A stretch of 64,000 bases of DNA from Eupeodes corollae (taxonomy: Eukaryota > Arthropoda > Insecta > Diptera > Syrphidae). The notes below the pieces were generated by a model. That model worked only from the letters and a program-made list of their open reading frames with translations. It was not told the origin of the DNA and did not search any database. The position numbers and the translations under genes are program-made. This document shows, one piece after another, positions 25,871 through 37,970 of this stretch (within the stretch, counting starts at the first letter, position 1; each line of letters starts with the position of its first letter). The stretch covers positions 2,912,831 through 2,976,830 of the forward strand of contig NC_079150.1 in the NCBI RefSeq assembly GCF_945859685.1, given 5' to 3'.

Positions 25871-26774
25871 AGAACTCTTTAAAGAACTTATACAAATGCT
25901 GAAAATGTTTCCAAAATAAAAATCACTTTGTCTTAGAATTTAAAAATGCATGTTATTTAATTTTTCATCATGATCATTTATCTAAAATAAATTTTCTCTT
26001 AACTTCAAGCAAATTGTAAATTTAGCATAATAATTTGATTCCTCTTTTTAATTTGATAAAATTTAAATCTGAACATAATAAGTATTAAAAATAAGACTCT
26101 ATGTTTTAAAATGCTTAATGATAATAAATAAATACAAAAAATACAAATAACTAAGGAGGACCAGATATTTTGAATATTGGTCTATAATTAGTTATTTCTT
26201 ATTCAAATCCACGTTTAAAAATTGGTACTATTATATAAAGTTTCCAACAATCTAGAAATTCGCTATATTTTGGTTTACAATATAATAACAACAAAGCTAT
26301 AGCTTAGAACTGATGTTTTCATTGAGAAAAGTAACCACAAAATTCTTAAAATATCGACATTCAAGGACTAAAAACTCACTTGGCAGTGAAAACAAATTTT
26401 ATTCACCTCACAAATGCCGCTACCACAGCGCATCATTTCGGTGGCTTTGATTTTCTCTTCTATTCATGGTCAAAATGTCAAAATCAACAGACTTTGGAGA
26501 GTGAAACGTACGAAAGCTTCCCATCTTAGTAATTGAGTATTTTTGGTGTGAAGAGACACGCGACAGACATATGTTTTGTATTTGACACTTAAAATATGTA
26601 TATGAATAGCCAGTATAATTGTTTTGGAGGTAAGATTTTAGTAGTGCTCTTGCGGAGGCGTAGTAATTATTATTTCCTTTTTTCTCTAGGGCTCACAAAT
26701 TATAATTAATTCCCGGCTTTGTGAGAGGGAGCTGTTTGTGTTTTATATTTAATTTCAATTGATAAATTGAGATA
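25871..26774. other. Upstream region of MIC19
   Basis: About 0.9 kb without coding features; expected to hold the MIC19 promoter and 5' UTR. No motif can be assigned securely. Confidence 0.4.
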
Positions 26775-29700
26775 ATGGGTGCAAACCAATCATCAGCTGA
26801 AACTCGTAGTGTTTCCATGGATAACCCAACACCAGCAGGTGTAATAGATGTATCCGATGAGGTTGTGCAACGACTCAAGTTGGGAATAAGCAGAGGTAAG
26901 TGAACAGCTGAGTTGGTGGCGACTCTATGAGTTAAAGTCAACACACAACGAGAATCACAATAATCTGTTATGCAACACTCTTGCTTTTAGTTTAATTTTA
27001 TTCATACAAGAAATTAATTAATATTTTCTGCAAACAACTAAAAATCAACTTCTAATTCTCATGAAGGAAATGAAAAAGTCATTTTAATGCAATCAAAAGA
27101 CGCTTCCAATAAGCTGTCAATAAGTTCCTTGATTCATTTGCAGATCATATAGTGTGTTTTTAATTTCCTCTTTGATTCAATTTTTTGTCGTGTGGATTTT
27201 GTGTATTTTTATTTTGTAAATATGATTACATGTGTGGAACGGTTAAAATATCAACAATCGATTTGCATTTGTGATTGGAAAAAGACGCTACAAAAGTAGA
27301 ACAATCTATTTAACTAAAAATAACGAAGAAACAACAATTTGTCGAGAAAGGGTGCAAAACTCAATACATACTTTAGTTCGATTTTTTAGTCACTAAACAT
27401 TTTTTTTTAATTCGGAAAAATATTGCAAATATATTCACGATATGGTTGCATTAAACAAAATTGTATAATACCATTCCGGAATATTTTTCAACATGAGAAA
27501 GAACTATGGCCACCCCTCTCCTCATCAGAATTAAAAGAAATGTGACTTCCTTGGTAAACTGCACTTAAAGACATGAACAAATAGTTGATGTACAAAAGAT
27601 TTCAAGTTCATTAACATATTTATTTATGAATGCAATGAAACTAATTAATTCAATAATAAATTAAGATCTTTCAGACTACAGAATATAAAGAGGAATGCCA
27701 AATTTACTATGAAGTGAAAAGTGACGTAGGACCCGTGGCGTGATGGTTTGTGCTTGAAACTGTCATGCCTGAAGTCTTGGGTTCAATCCCTGCCCTTGCC
27801 ATCTAAGGGGTTTCTTTTTCCACGACCTCTTAAAAGGAATTCTCAAATTAGCAGTTCGGATTCGGCTTAGAAATAGATCCCCTCCATCCCTGATAACATT
27901 ACTTTACACAGGAATGGTTGAGAGTTGTAAGTCACTGGGCCCTAGTTCTCAACAGGCTGTTGCTCCACCTAATTTTTTTTTTTAAATGCGACGTTGAGTG
28001 GCAAACATTTTAAAATTGTTCATGGAAAATCTGAGATATTTAAACTTGAAATTCGCTATAGTAAAAAAAGCATTTCCATTATAGTATCGACATACAAAAG
28101 GTAGTAAAATAATGTTGATATTTAATGAAAGGTCTATCATTAAATGTATATAAGAAGCGCGCTCTACGAAAAAGTCTGTATGAGCTAAAAACATTATATG
28201 GGGATATGAATCCTTCGCATATTCACCCCCAGAAACCCAATTGCTTACATTCATTTTAACAGCTTCTGCAATGAAATAATCAAACATCTACCACCAATAT
28301 AAAGCTGTATAAACGATTTAGCCAATTGGCTCTGAGCCACTTTGACCTGGTACAAATGGAAACGGTCCGAATATGTCCAGCATTCAGGGCAGAGTCATAG
28401 CCATTTTGTGAGATTGATTATTTTTATATTTTTCACAAGCAAAAATAAGTCAAATAAAATAACATACAAAAGACTTGTATGTAATAAATTGAAAATGTTC
28501 ATTCATTCGTTTAGACCAACCATACTCAACCTTTTTTTTAACGGGCCACATTGTATTAGTACCCGTGGCATGATGGTTAGTGCGTTGGACTGTCATGCCA
28601 GAGGTCTTGGGTTCGATCTCTGCCTATGCCATCTAAAGTTTCTTTCACGGTTACTGCCTCTTGCGAGCAATTGCCAAATTCTCCAAGAGTAATTCTTTTC
28701 ATAAAAAAGTTTTTTCTTAAATTTGCCCTTCGGAATCGGCTTTAAACTGTCCCCTCCATCCCTGACAGCAGTACTCGCACACAGGAACGGTTGAGAGTTG
28801 TAAGTCACTAGGCCCTAGTTCTCAACGGACTGTTGCGTCATCCAATTTATTTCATTTACATGGATAACTTTGTAACGCTACCCCGGGCCACAATATTTTT
28901 TTTATCGATTTATCAATTTAATTTGCATACATGCATACATTATGTATTTATTTATTTATTGAAAATATTTTATGTGATTTTTAAAATTGAGAACACATTT
29001 TCAAAACTTTATTTAGATCTGGCTTGTTGCTGAGTGCCAACCTAATGACATCATCTGGTTGGGAGTCCGTAAGTTTGTACGGTAAATATTTTTTGCATAT
29101 TTCATTCTGGAAAACGAAGATTCGCAAACAAATGTAGATCCAAATAATGTCAGCAGAATCTGTGAACATCTTTGGACGATTGCATATTTTTCGGGGACGA
29201 CGCTCCAAAATTCTAAGTATTTCCCTTTTTTCCTTAAGCAGAGCTTCGAGATTTGAATCGTTTTTAAAATCGATGAACTCATCAAAAAACTTTGCCTGAT
29301 CTTGATTTTAAACAGAAGCCACTTGTGAGATAGCCACTGTTTCCAGATGCCACGGGTTTTCTACAAGCGTTAAGCATTTTTTTTAATTTTTCTGATATCA
29401 TGAAACCTTTTTTCAAATTCTTTTGACAGTGCTGTTAAAATTCAATATTGTCTTCAGAGATGTCGATGAGGTCCATTGTAGCTATACCATTGTAGGAAAA
29501 TATTGTAGCTGTGTACTTCTTATTTCTTCATGAAAAATATTTAGCTTGTCTTTAAAAGCAAACATTTTACTTGCCATCTGTGAAATTATGTTATTTTGTC
29601 CTTGTAAATTTCGATTGAGGCTATTAAGTTGTCCTGTGATTTAGCATAAAAATGCTAAAAGACATCACCATTGATCATCTTCCAATTCAGTGCTGGAATC

Positions 29701-31420
29701 GAAAGCCAAGCTAAAAAACATACAGATTCTTAAGTTTTCTATTAAATTTGTACGAATATATTTGGAAATGTCTTCATTACGTTCCACACATGTTGAATCA
29801 GACAGCTGTAGTTTTTTGTTTCAAAAAATATTTGTTTTTTGGTGCTAAATTTATCAAACAGTATTCAGTATATCGGCAGCACTTACGAAACATTCTTTGA
29901 CAATTTCTGCATCTATGAACGGTTTCATGTGCTTACCAAGAGTATAGCAAATTTCGTAAGATGCCTTAGTTACTACAGAGTGTTGAGATAATGCCACGGA
30001 CATAACATTTAGTTGCTGTTGTAATAAAAAATTTAATTTCCCACTACTTAATTGTGTTCCAGGAGGATAAGTTTCGTTGAAAGGTTTGTGTTTTGTCTTA
30101 AAATGACGACCAATATTATACTTTTTTAAAATAACCTTTTCACGGCATATTAAACAGGTAGCAGCGTTGTTTTTGCTTGGCACAACAAAATATTCTGTTT
30201 CCCATTCGTCTATTAGATATATCATCAGATATATTTCGTTTTAGTTTCGTTTAAGAATTTATAAGCTCGAGGGCCGCAAATATTGACCTAAACTGTTTGG
30301 TCACATTATAAAAGTTGTAAACAGAAACACATGGCAAGATTTGAATTTTTGTATGAGTTAGGCTGAGATGGTAACGTTGTTGTTAGGTGGCGGGATAAAA
30401 TTGAAGGAACAGGTAGAACTACTCGCTCGTTAAATCTCCACACATAAGGGAGACCTGGCTCGACCTTGTTGATTTTTTAACTTGTCGAAAACCCAAATGA
30501 AACGGCAACCACCTCAGTTTCTCCACACACATTAGATTAAGGATCGGCTCTGGTACTTCTGGATCTTTGGCTTTGTCGTGTATAACTAGCTTAAATTCAA
30601 GGACAATATCTGTTTTTAATATTTTAATGGAGGCTTTATACCGTATCAAGCTTTAAATAATTATTCCACTTAAATCTTAAAAATATTATACAAAATATCA
30701 CACGTATATATTTTAATTTGTGTGTCTCCTATAATATTCCTTAAATTTATTTATAACTATATACTTTTAAAAAAGTTTACAGTTCACTAATTTAAACTTT
30801 TTATCCTATTTCTTTGTCTCTTTATATTTTTAGCAAAGCAAGAGAAAAGGGAACCAAACAAGTCGGAAACTACGCATGCAGTTCCAGTTACTGAACAAAA
30901 AAGAGCTTCAACAGCTGCACCACCACCTGTTGCACCAAAGCCAGCAGCAGTAGCCCCACCACCATCTGCAGCACTTCCAAAAACAACATATTCAAACCCA
31001 TCGCCTCCCCAATCGACAACATTAGCAGCTATGTCACAATTTCCACGACTTGTGGGTGAACCAACAATTACTGCCATGGAAATGCGTCGTCAAAAAGAAA
31101 TCGAACTCCGTGAAAACGACGAAATATGGCGAACTCGCATGGCTCAGCTTGAACAAAATCTAAATAAAACAAATGCTGTTATGGAAAAACAATATAACGC
31201 AGCTGCTGAAGATGTACGAAAGCGTTTTGCACATGCTTCAGGAACTCGTAAATTGCCACCTTGTCAAGATCTAAAAGCGCAAATAATTGCTTGTTATCGT
31301 GCTTATCCCGGTGAGTCACTAAAATGTGCCGAGGAAGTAGAAATGTTCAGAAATTGTGTTGCAGTTCATCGCATTAAATGTTTAGACAGCGTACAGAAAG
31401 CACCAGCTAAAGGTGCATAG
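26775..31420 (+). CDS. Chchd3: MICOS complex subunit MIC19 (CHCHD3), complete, two exons
   Basis: Exon 1 is 26775-26895 and exon 2 is 30834-31420, separated by a 3.94 kb intron; a split codon (G/CA) joins them and gives 235 residues. Seen: an N-terminal MGANQSS that fits N-myristoylation, DVSDEVVQRLKLG, a Pro/Ala-rich linker (about residues 66-100), a charged helical region with MRRQKEIELREND, and a C-terminal CHCH domain with C184-x9-C194 and C205-x9-C215 plus an extra C223. Family knowledge: MIC19 is an inner-membrane-associated MICOS subunit linking MIC60 and the SAM complex at cristae junctions; its cysteines are oxidised by the Mia40 relay. The intron contains two SINEs and a degenerate hAT. 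AATAAA near 31468 is a plausible polyadenylation signal. Confidence 0.92.
27731..27983 (+). mobile_element. tRNA-derived SINE in MIC19 intron, diverged
   Basis: Begins ACCCGTGGCGTGATGGTTTG, B box variant GGGTTCAATCC, body CCCTCCATCCCTG and CACAGGAATGGTTGAGAG, tail CTGTTGCTCCACCTAA then poly-T. Internal deletions make it shorter than the reference copy. Confidence 0.85.
28515..30330 (-). mobile_element. Degenerate hAT (ZBED-like) transposon in MIC19 intron
   Basis: Minus-strand frames give the N-terminal part at 29854-30225, with a BED-type zinc finger (CLICREKV, then GRHFKTKH, i.e. C-x2-C...H-x4-H) followed by SGKLNFLLQQQ. The C-terminal dimerisation part at about 28981-29285 contains LFGSTFVCESSFSRMKYAKN. 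The middle is broken. At the left end ACTCAACCTTTTTTTAACGG resembles the subterminal ends of Charlie-like hATs; the right end near 30270-30330 (GAGGGCCGCAA then TAAAAGTTG) is weaker. A SINE interrupts the left end. Boundaries are approximate. Confidence 0.7.
28559..28858 (+). mobile_element. tRNA-derived SINE inserted in hAT end
   Basis: Starts GTACCCGTGGCATGATGG, B box GGTTCGATC, body CCCTCCATCCCTGACAGCAG, tail CGGACTGTTGCGTCA then TCCAATTTATTTC. It lies between two GGGCCACA-containing pieces of the hAT end, so it is younger than that element. Confidence 0.88.
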
Positions 31421-33051
31421 CCCGATGGCAGTTTGTGAGATGTATCGATACAAAATACGAAAAAGTAAATAAATGTTAAAGATTATCAGTTCTCATCCTA
31501 TATCTTTATGTATTTAACATTATAAACAGATAACAGACTTGAGCTGATAGATCTAATATCGAAAGTGCTTATAAAAAATAAATAAATAAAAAGCAAAGCT
31601 TAACTACAGTTTAACAAATTAAAATTGAATCCGAGTAAAATTTTCTGTTTTATTTTCATAAAATATTCAAGATCGTAAAAAGTGTAGGTTAATTTAGGAA
31701 AATTCTTAAAGCTAGACTTAAATGGCATGTCTGAAGTTAAGTTGATCAATATTAAATGGGAATCTTTTCTAGAAGAAATGGTGAGTCTATTGTCCCTGCT
31801 CAAAGCTGGCGTAGAAATTGAACATCAGCGAATTCGTGATATTTTGTTCGGTGTGTAGATTTTTAAGTTTCAAACGAGCTTCATAAGGTGGTTTATTACC
31901 CCAAGGATGACTGCGGAGTGCAAATCGGAGAAATCTGCATTATACAGATTTAGCGTTTTGAGAGTTAAGAGTTCCTATTGGGAGACCAGACATGTAATCA
32001 AGGTTGTGTAGTTTGAATTTAGTAACATAGGGGTTCACCCATCTTTTGATAAAACCAAGAGATTAGTTGGCCTTGTTAATGATATGATTAAAATGAGCTC
32101 AAAAATTTGGTCTCTAAACCAGACTGGCACTTCAAATATTTGAAATGAAGAACGTTTGGTTTTCGTTCTTAACATTTAATTGATCAATCCATTTTATCGA
32201 ATCGTTGAGTGTTCAAGTTACAACAAAACGCTGTACTGAAGGTTTACTAATACTCAATTATATTACATTTTAATACAAGACAGATGAGAATTTCAGTTGG
32301 CCATATCCTTTAACTAACCGCGCTCTGTATGTTTGATTTCAGAGCTCGATCGGAAAAGATATATTATGCGTTTTCCTCTGGACAATAAAAAAAAACATAA
32401 TGTGGACAGAAATAACTCTACTTTACTTGACAACAGCAGTAAATGAACAGCTTAGAAACTTAGTTCAGAAGCAAATATTTTTGAAAAAAAAAGGCTGGGA
32501 TGCGACCCACACTGATAAGTTCCCATGCGTGCCCACCTGTGGATTTTTGTTAAACCTTAACAAAATATTAAGAACAATATTTAATGGGAAATACAAACAT
32601 TTTAGGTCTATATTTGTATTGTTTCTATAGGCTTTTGGGTTTTGTAAAAAAAAGTTGTCCATTGAATTTTTAAAAAAAAAAATAAACGAACATTTGCAAC
32701 AATATTTTGCGAATGAGAAGATTATCTTAAGTTAACAAAAAAATGTTCCATAATATTAAATAACTGGAGTCAATATTATTAAATATATTCGAATCGAACA
32801 TTAGACGAATAATTGGTGGATTTTTTTTTTAAATTTTAATAAATGTCAATAGCAATATTTTTTATAAGATTAAAATCAATATCTTCAATGTTTGATAAGA
32901 TTTCAGCAACTCCAAATTTTTCCAAAAAAACATATTTTTTTTGTGATTTTGCTATGATAAGCCAACATTTTGTTTACATTTTTGGGGTTCTTAAAATTGT
33001 CAGGCAGACTTAAAGCCGCAATGAATTGTCTTGGATCAACCTTTTTGTTAT
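31421..33051. other. MIC19 3' UTR and intergenic region
   Basis: Contains the MIC19 3' UTR at its left end and one copy of a diverged direct repeat (32489-32720). Minus-strand frames around 31600-32200 are broken and could be an old retroelement, but no diagnostic motif was found. Confidence 0.4.
32489..32720 (+). repeat. Diverged direct repeat, copy 1
   Basis: Aligns by eye with 34021-34215: both begin ATGCGAYCCACAYTGATAA and share AAAATATT...ACAATATTT further on. Old, imperfect, non-coding. Confidence 0.5.
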
Positions 33052-33480
33052 CAGGGCCGTAGCGTGCCTTGTCAGGCCTCGTATTGAAAAATTGTTTGGG
33101 GACCCAAAGGAAGGGAAAAATATTTCTCACAAACCATCACAATTATCTATCTGGTAATTTTTCCAAAATTGGTATAAACAAATCAAGTTAAATATACACT
33201 ATACTTGCCTTTTTTTTAGAAAAAAATGTTTTATTAAGTTATTTATAACAGATGATATCTTTAATTTTTCTTTTAAAGTGTCTGCCTCTATGGCGTCCAT
33301 GCCCCAACGTAGTGCTTATTTAATTTATGATCTGTGTTAATTTTGAAAAACATCTTCCAGCAGTTGCGGCTGCAACTGGAAGGGTCAAGAATAAAAAGCA
33401 CGTTGCTACACTTCGGGAAAACTGGTTGCAAGACTATTGAATTTTTTCAGCAATATTCTTAATGGAAAGATAAATTTTAG
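33052..33480 (-). mobile_element. hAT fragment: transposase C-terminus and one terminal repeat
   Basis: Minus-strand frames read FLFLTLPVAAATAGRCFSKL, the start of the hAT dimerisation region (usual form LxxPVTVASAERSFSKL), with frameshifts after it. The sequence ends at 33052 in CAGGGCCGTAGCGTGCC read inwards on the plus strand, a typical hAT terminal repeat. The other end was not found. Confidence 0.6.
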
Positions 33481-34020
33481 TTTCAGACTATAAACATATT
33501 TTTAGAGACTTAAGTTGGTTATAAGGATTAACTAAAATGTCCTTACTATATTAAGCCCGGACGCGTTTAATATTTCTTAGTTTGAAGAAGAAAGAGTCTC
33601 CGGTTGTAATATTCCAAACATACTACTTAGATCGCAAAGGCTATGAAATCTTTATTAAGAAGGAGAAATTAATATATCAAAACAGCAATAGTATATACAA
33701 GGGTGGATACCGACTTTTAATCTAACATAAAGATGAGTTTTTGAGCACCGCTTAAAAAAAATTAATTAATATAATTTGTAACTTAACCTTACATATTTTA
33801 TGGGAAAACTTCAGTTATTAGATTATTTTAGTACACTTTTGTCCAGCAAGATATGTTCTAACTATTTGATATGGACGATTTTCTACAGATGAATGCATTT
33901 GAAGATCCCAACAGTTTTCTAAATATGCCTTAATATAATAGTTTTTATGCATGCGTCATATGATATTCTACAGAAATTGTGAGAAAGTGAGAATATGAAA
34001 ACTTAATCCTAAAAAAGAGT

Positions 34021-34215
34021 CTAGCATGCGATCCACATTGATAACTTTGAATCTTGTCGGTCGATTAAGACTTTACCAAAATATTCAAAACAATATTTTT
34101 TGTAAGATAAATAATTTTAAGAATCTATCTTTCCTTGCTCTACTAATACTTGATTCAAAAACCATTTCTGATGAGTATTTTGGTTGTGTTTTTTAAACAA
34201 TTAACTGAAAACTAC
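34021..34215 (+). repeat. Diverged direct repeat, copy 2
   Basis: Second copy of the sequence at 32489-32720, same orientation, about 1.5 kb away. Confidence 0.5.
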
Positions 34216-34544
34216 CCACAATACTTTGAGTATTATAAAATAGTTTGATTTGAAAATCTGTTTTGCTTAAGAGATCTTTAGTAGAAAAATAATAATTTTT
34301 ACCAATTTAAGCAGCATTTCTTGAAAAATTGTAATTTATATAAACAATTACGGATTGGATTTTTCTAAGTGGAATCTCTTACGTGAACAACAAAATTTTG
34401 TTCAGAGTAAAGTCAACCATTATTAATTTACGAGACATCGAAAATCGAATATCAATTTTTACCAATTTTAAGTATTATACAATTTAATTTAAGTAACTAG
34501 CGTTATTGTTTTGTGAGAAGTTTTGGATAAACAAACATTTTTTT

Positions 34545-37095
34545 TGGGAGTCCTTTATGCATCTTTATGTGTTATTATCTGTATTACAAAATTTATTTTA
34601 AGTTGTGTCTCTACTGCTTCTTGAGATATGGACGACAAAAAAAGCTTCCAGAACGTACGGAAGTACGAACGTTCTTGAAGTCTACTTATGTCAAAATGAC
34701 AATTAACCACGTGTTTTCATTCAAATGAAAGCTTAACTTTATTACTCTATGATTTTCTGCACAATTCCATTTAATATTTTGATACAAAGGATTTCTTGTG
34801 CAGTGGGGTCTTTTGGCATGGGCCCGGTGGGCCAGGCCCCTTAATTATTCGGCCCCAAATCCACCAACTCAAAAGGAATGAATCTATACAAGAATTATAT
34901 AGAAAACAAAATAAGGTAAGTAGGTAGACACTTAGACAGTAACAGAAAAACAGGTTTTATTTTACTCCCCGTTCCGTTGAAATTCTTCTCCTCAACTTCT
35001 TAAACCTCGGATGTCTCCTAACGAAACCATTGGGTCACCTAACAATGGAAATTATTTGGGATGCCTGGAACTTTTAGGTGAATCTGATTCATTCATCGCA
35101 GATCATTTAAACAAATGTGGGAACTCAGAATAGGGACACACTTCCTATTTATCAGCAACAATTTCATTGATATAATGGGAAGGCCTAATGAAAATTTTAG
35201 AATTAGGTCGGAAAAATATTTGTCCCTAAGTGTTGACAGTACAAACGACCTTTCTAATATCGACCAGTTGGCTTTTGTAATTCGGGATGTTAAAAGTTGT
35301 GTTCCCATCTTGTGTTCAAGAGCAAATGTATATCTGAATATTTGGCTGACACAAACTTGACATTTCTGGAAAATCATGATATTTCAATAGAGGATTGTAG
35401 AGGACAAAGCTATGATAATGCGTCTAATATGTCGAAAAAATATTCTGGTTTGCAAATTGCAAGCAAGATTAAAGGAAGAGTGCGAATTTGCTGACTTTGT
35501 GCCTTGTACAGCATATTCTCTTAACTTAGTAGGCCTTCATGCTGCTGGTTGTGTGCAGGAGGCTACAAGTTTCTTTCAAGTGGTTAAAAAAATATACAAC
35601 TTTACGCAGTTAACGCGCTTCATCATGGTTTTAAGCCAATTACTGAAGCCTTGACATCTATCTATAGAGATTCAGAGCAAGCTCCTGACACAAAAAGCAA
35701 AGCGTCAAGCCTGTCTAAAAAAATGGCAAAACTGGAGTTCCTCATTTTAACTTCAAAAAGAAACAATAACGATTGACGTTGCTGCCAGTTTGCTCTGTTA
35801 ACTATGTTCTTTTATAAATGATCCAAGGGAGAATTATAAATTTGAAGCGTGTGCCAAAATTCAGAATCCGGATGCTAATTATAAAGACTAACTGCAACGA
35901 AAAATAGTACGAAGTTTACGTGCCACATATTTTGATGGTCTGCACCATCCCTCCAGCTAATTGGGAAAGAAAAGTTTAAAATATCAATTTTTCCAATTAT
36001 TGACACTATTACTTTAAAAATACGATCCAATTGCTATCAAAAGATTAATGCATGGTTTTGCTAGTTTTATTGATTGCAATATTTGACTCCAGTGGATTTG
36101 CAAAATTCTTTTGAACAGTTTTCAAAAAAATACCATAGAGATATTAATGCAGAAGTGAAGAACTTGAGGTAGAATGCCTGCAGTGCAGTATTCAAAAGAA
36201 TTCAATAAAGAGGTAAATGAAGATTTTTTTACAATATAAAAATTGTACAGTCTAATTCCAGTGGATGAAATTGGGAACACATTTCATAATGCAGAAACTG
36301 TCCGTAGAATTATTTTATCTTTAACGCTTTCAAACTTGAGTGAAGAGCATTCATTTTCGAAATTGAGCTGGATAAAAAATGAACTTCGAAGCACAGTGCT
36401 ACAAGGTAGTTAGTAGACTAAACAGCTTGTCAATTTAATAAATTGAAAATGAATTACTGGAGGAAATTGAATTTGATGGCTTAATTCATGATTTTGCAAC
36501 TGACAAAGTCAGAAAAGTATGAAAACAAATATAAAGAAATAAACTTACCTAATTTAAAAAAAAATATAAAAACTTTAGAAATCAACCAAAAAAACAATAC
36601 AAATTATCAAAAATCAACTATACGGAAGAATGTTCAACTTTTGAAGGTAAATTAAACAAAATTATAAAAGTATAGAAAAATATCTGTTTTATGTTTTTTT
36701 TAAATCTATTTAAAAAGTAAACATATTAAAAAAAACCCAAATTAATTCTAAAATGATTTTTTTTACCTAAAGAATAAAAAAAAATATATTATGCCTACTT
36801 TCTTTGTCCCCCAAATCCTATTGGGTTCAGGGCCTCCAAAAGTCTAAAGATGCCCCTGTCCTTGTGGAGTTAGAAAAGAAATAAGTAATATTTCTTTACA
36901 ATACCAAATACAAATCTTAATGTATTAGTAGCTGTATGTTTTTTGAACTGTAAGTAGTAAGATTACTGAAGTAAAGTTCCAAGTTTGAATTGTATGACAC
37001 TTGAAAAAAAGACTAGTTGCCTTTGTCAAAACTTACGTTCAAAGAAGGCAGTTGACTGCAAATTAAATCCCTTATGTTGCCTGAACCTGCCCAAT
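34545..37095 (+). mobile_element. TIR element (ATTGGGCAGG family), copy A, split by a hAT
   Basis: The two flanks of the hAT at 34801-36858 together align with the reverse complement of the TIR element at 45208-45674. Matching blocks are CTTTATTACTCT near 34740, GCACAATTC near 34760, AGAAATAAGTA near 36885, ATGACACTTGAAAA near 36993, TACGTTCAAAGAA near 37035 and CAGTTGACTG near 37050. The right terminal repeat is CCTGAACCTGCCCAAT ending at 37095. The left terminal repeat is degraded, so the start is estimated from the length of copy B. Confidence 0.75.
34801..36858 (+). mobile_element. hAT transposon (ZMYM1/DUF4371-like transposase), full length, dead
   Basis: 2058 bp, beginning CAGTGGGGTCTTTTGGC and ending (read inwards) CAGGGGCATCTTTAGACTT. 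Flanking 8-mers are TTCTTGTG (34793-34800) and TCCTTGTG (36859-36866), a 7/8 match as expected of a hAT target duplication. Broken plus-strand frames carry YLSLSVDSTNDLSNIDQLAF (near 35220), the signature CRGQSYDNASNMS (near 35395), LVGLHAAGCVQEATSFFQ (near 35530), and the dimerisation end LSNLSEEHSFSKLSWIKNEL (near 36335). This is the order in ZMYM1-like hAT transposases. Several stops and frameshifts make it inactive. It interrupts an older TIR element. Confidence 0.88.
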
Positions 37096-37970
37096 AACTT
37101 CCTATAGGAAATAAATTAATGTCTGCTACGACGAAAAGTGACATATTTTTTTAATTTTGTTAGTGAAATGTCAGAATTTAAAGTCATAAATAGCTACGGC
37201 GTGCTACAAATATAGCAAAAACAAAATCTTTAGAACTCGGTTCCATTCGAATTTATTTATTTTAGAACTTTGTTGAGAAATTGTTCGTAAAAATACGGAA
37301 ACCTCTGAGCTCTTACAAATATAAATTTCTCAATTGAAATCCAACCACCTTAGCTCATATCAAACAGTTCGTATTTGCATAGCAATTTTGTATAAATTTA
37401 AAAACATTAATTATTAATTTTGTTGCATAAAAACAAGTATTGGTTGATTCATTAATTAAATTTCAGTAAGAAACTTAAATCAAGAAAAATTATTGTTCAT
37501 GGTGCTAAATACCAAATGTGTAAAAACAAACAAAATAAAAGAACATCATTTGTTGGCCGTTTCGAGAATGGTTTGAGTTCAGCTAGCCTACTGCCACACA
37601 ACTGAACCAACAATATTATCATATTCAGCCATACATATCTGCCTGCACATATCCCTACGTCTATTGCTATACCTGACTCCTTTTGATGTACATATGTATA
37701 TTTTGGTCATGTGCAGCACGAATTCCTTAATCGGGATTTTTATAGTCAACATTACATCATTTTACGCCCGAAAAATTGGCTTTATTTTTTTTAAATAGTT
37801 TTGAAAAACTCTTTTTAAAAATATTAAATAATTAAATTATAATACATAAACAAAAACCACGATGTCGTGTTTTAATTTTATTATCATGAAGGCAAGTACC
37901 TATAAGTATTAGGAAACACACAAAAATTTAGACAACATTTATTTTCACATATTATATTCATTGTTCAAAG
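37096..37970. other. Intron sequence left of the first visible PDZRN exon
   Basis: No exon recognised; ends at the acceptor ...ttcaaag (37964-37970). Confidence 0.45.

Noticed and set aside
31600..32200. Broken minus-strand coding-like sequence, perhaps a retroelement
   Set aside because: No catalytic or zinc-finger motif could be found to support it.
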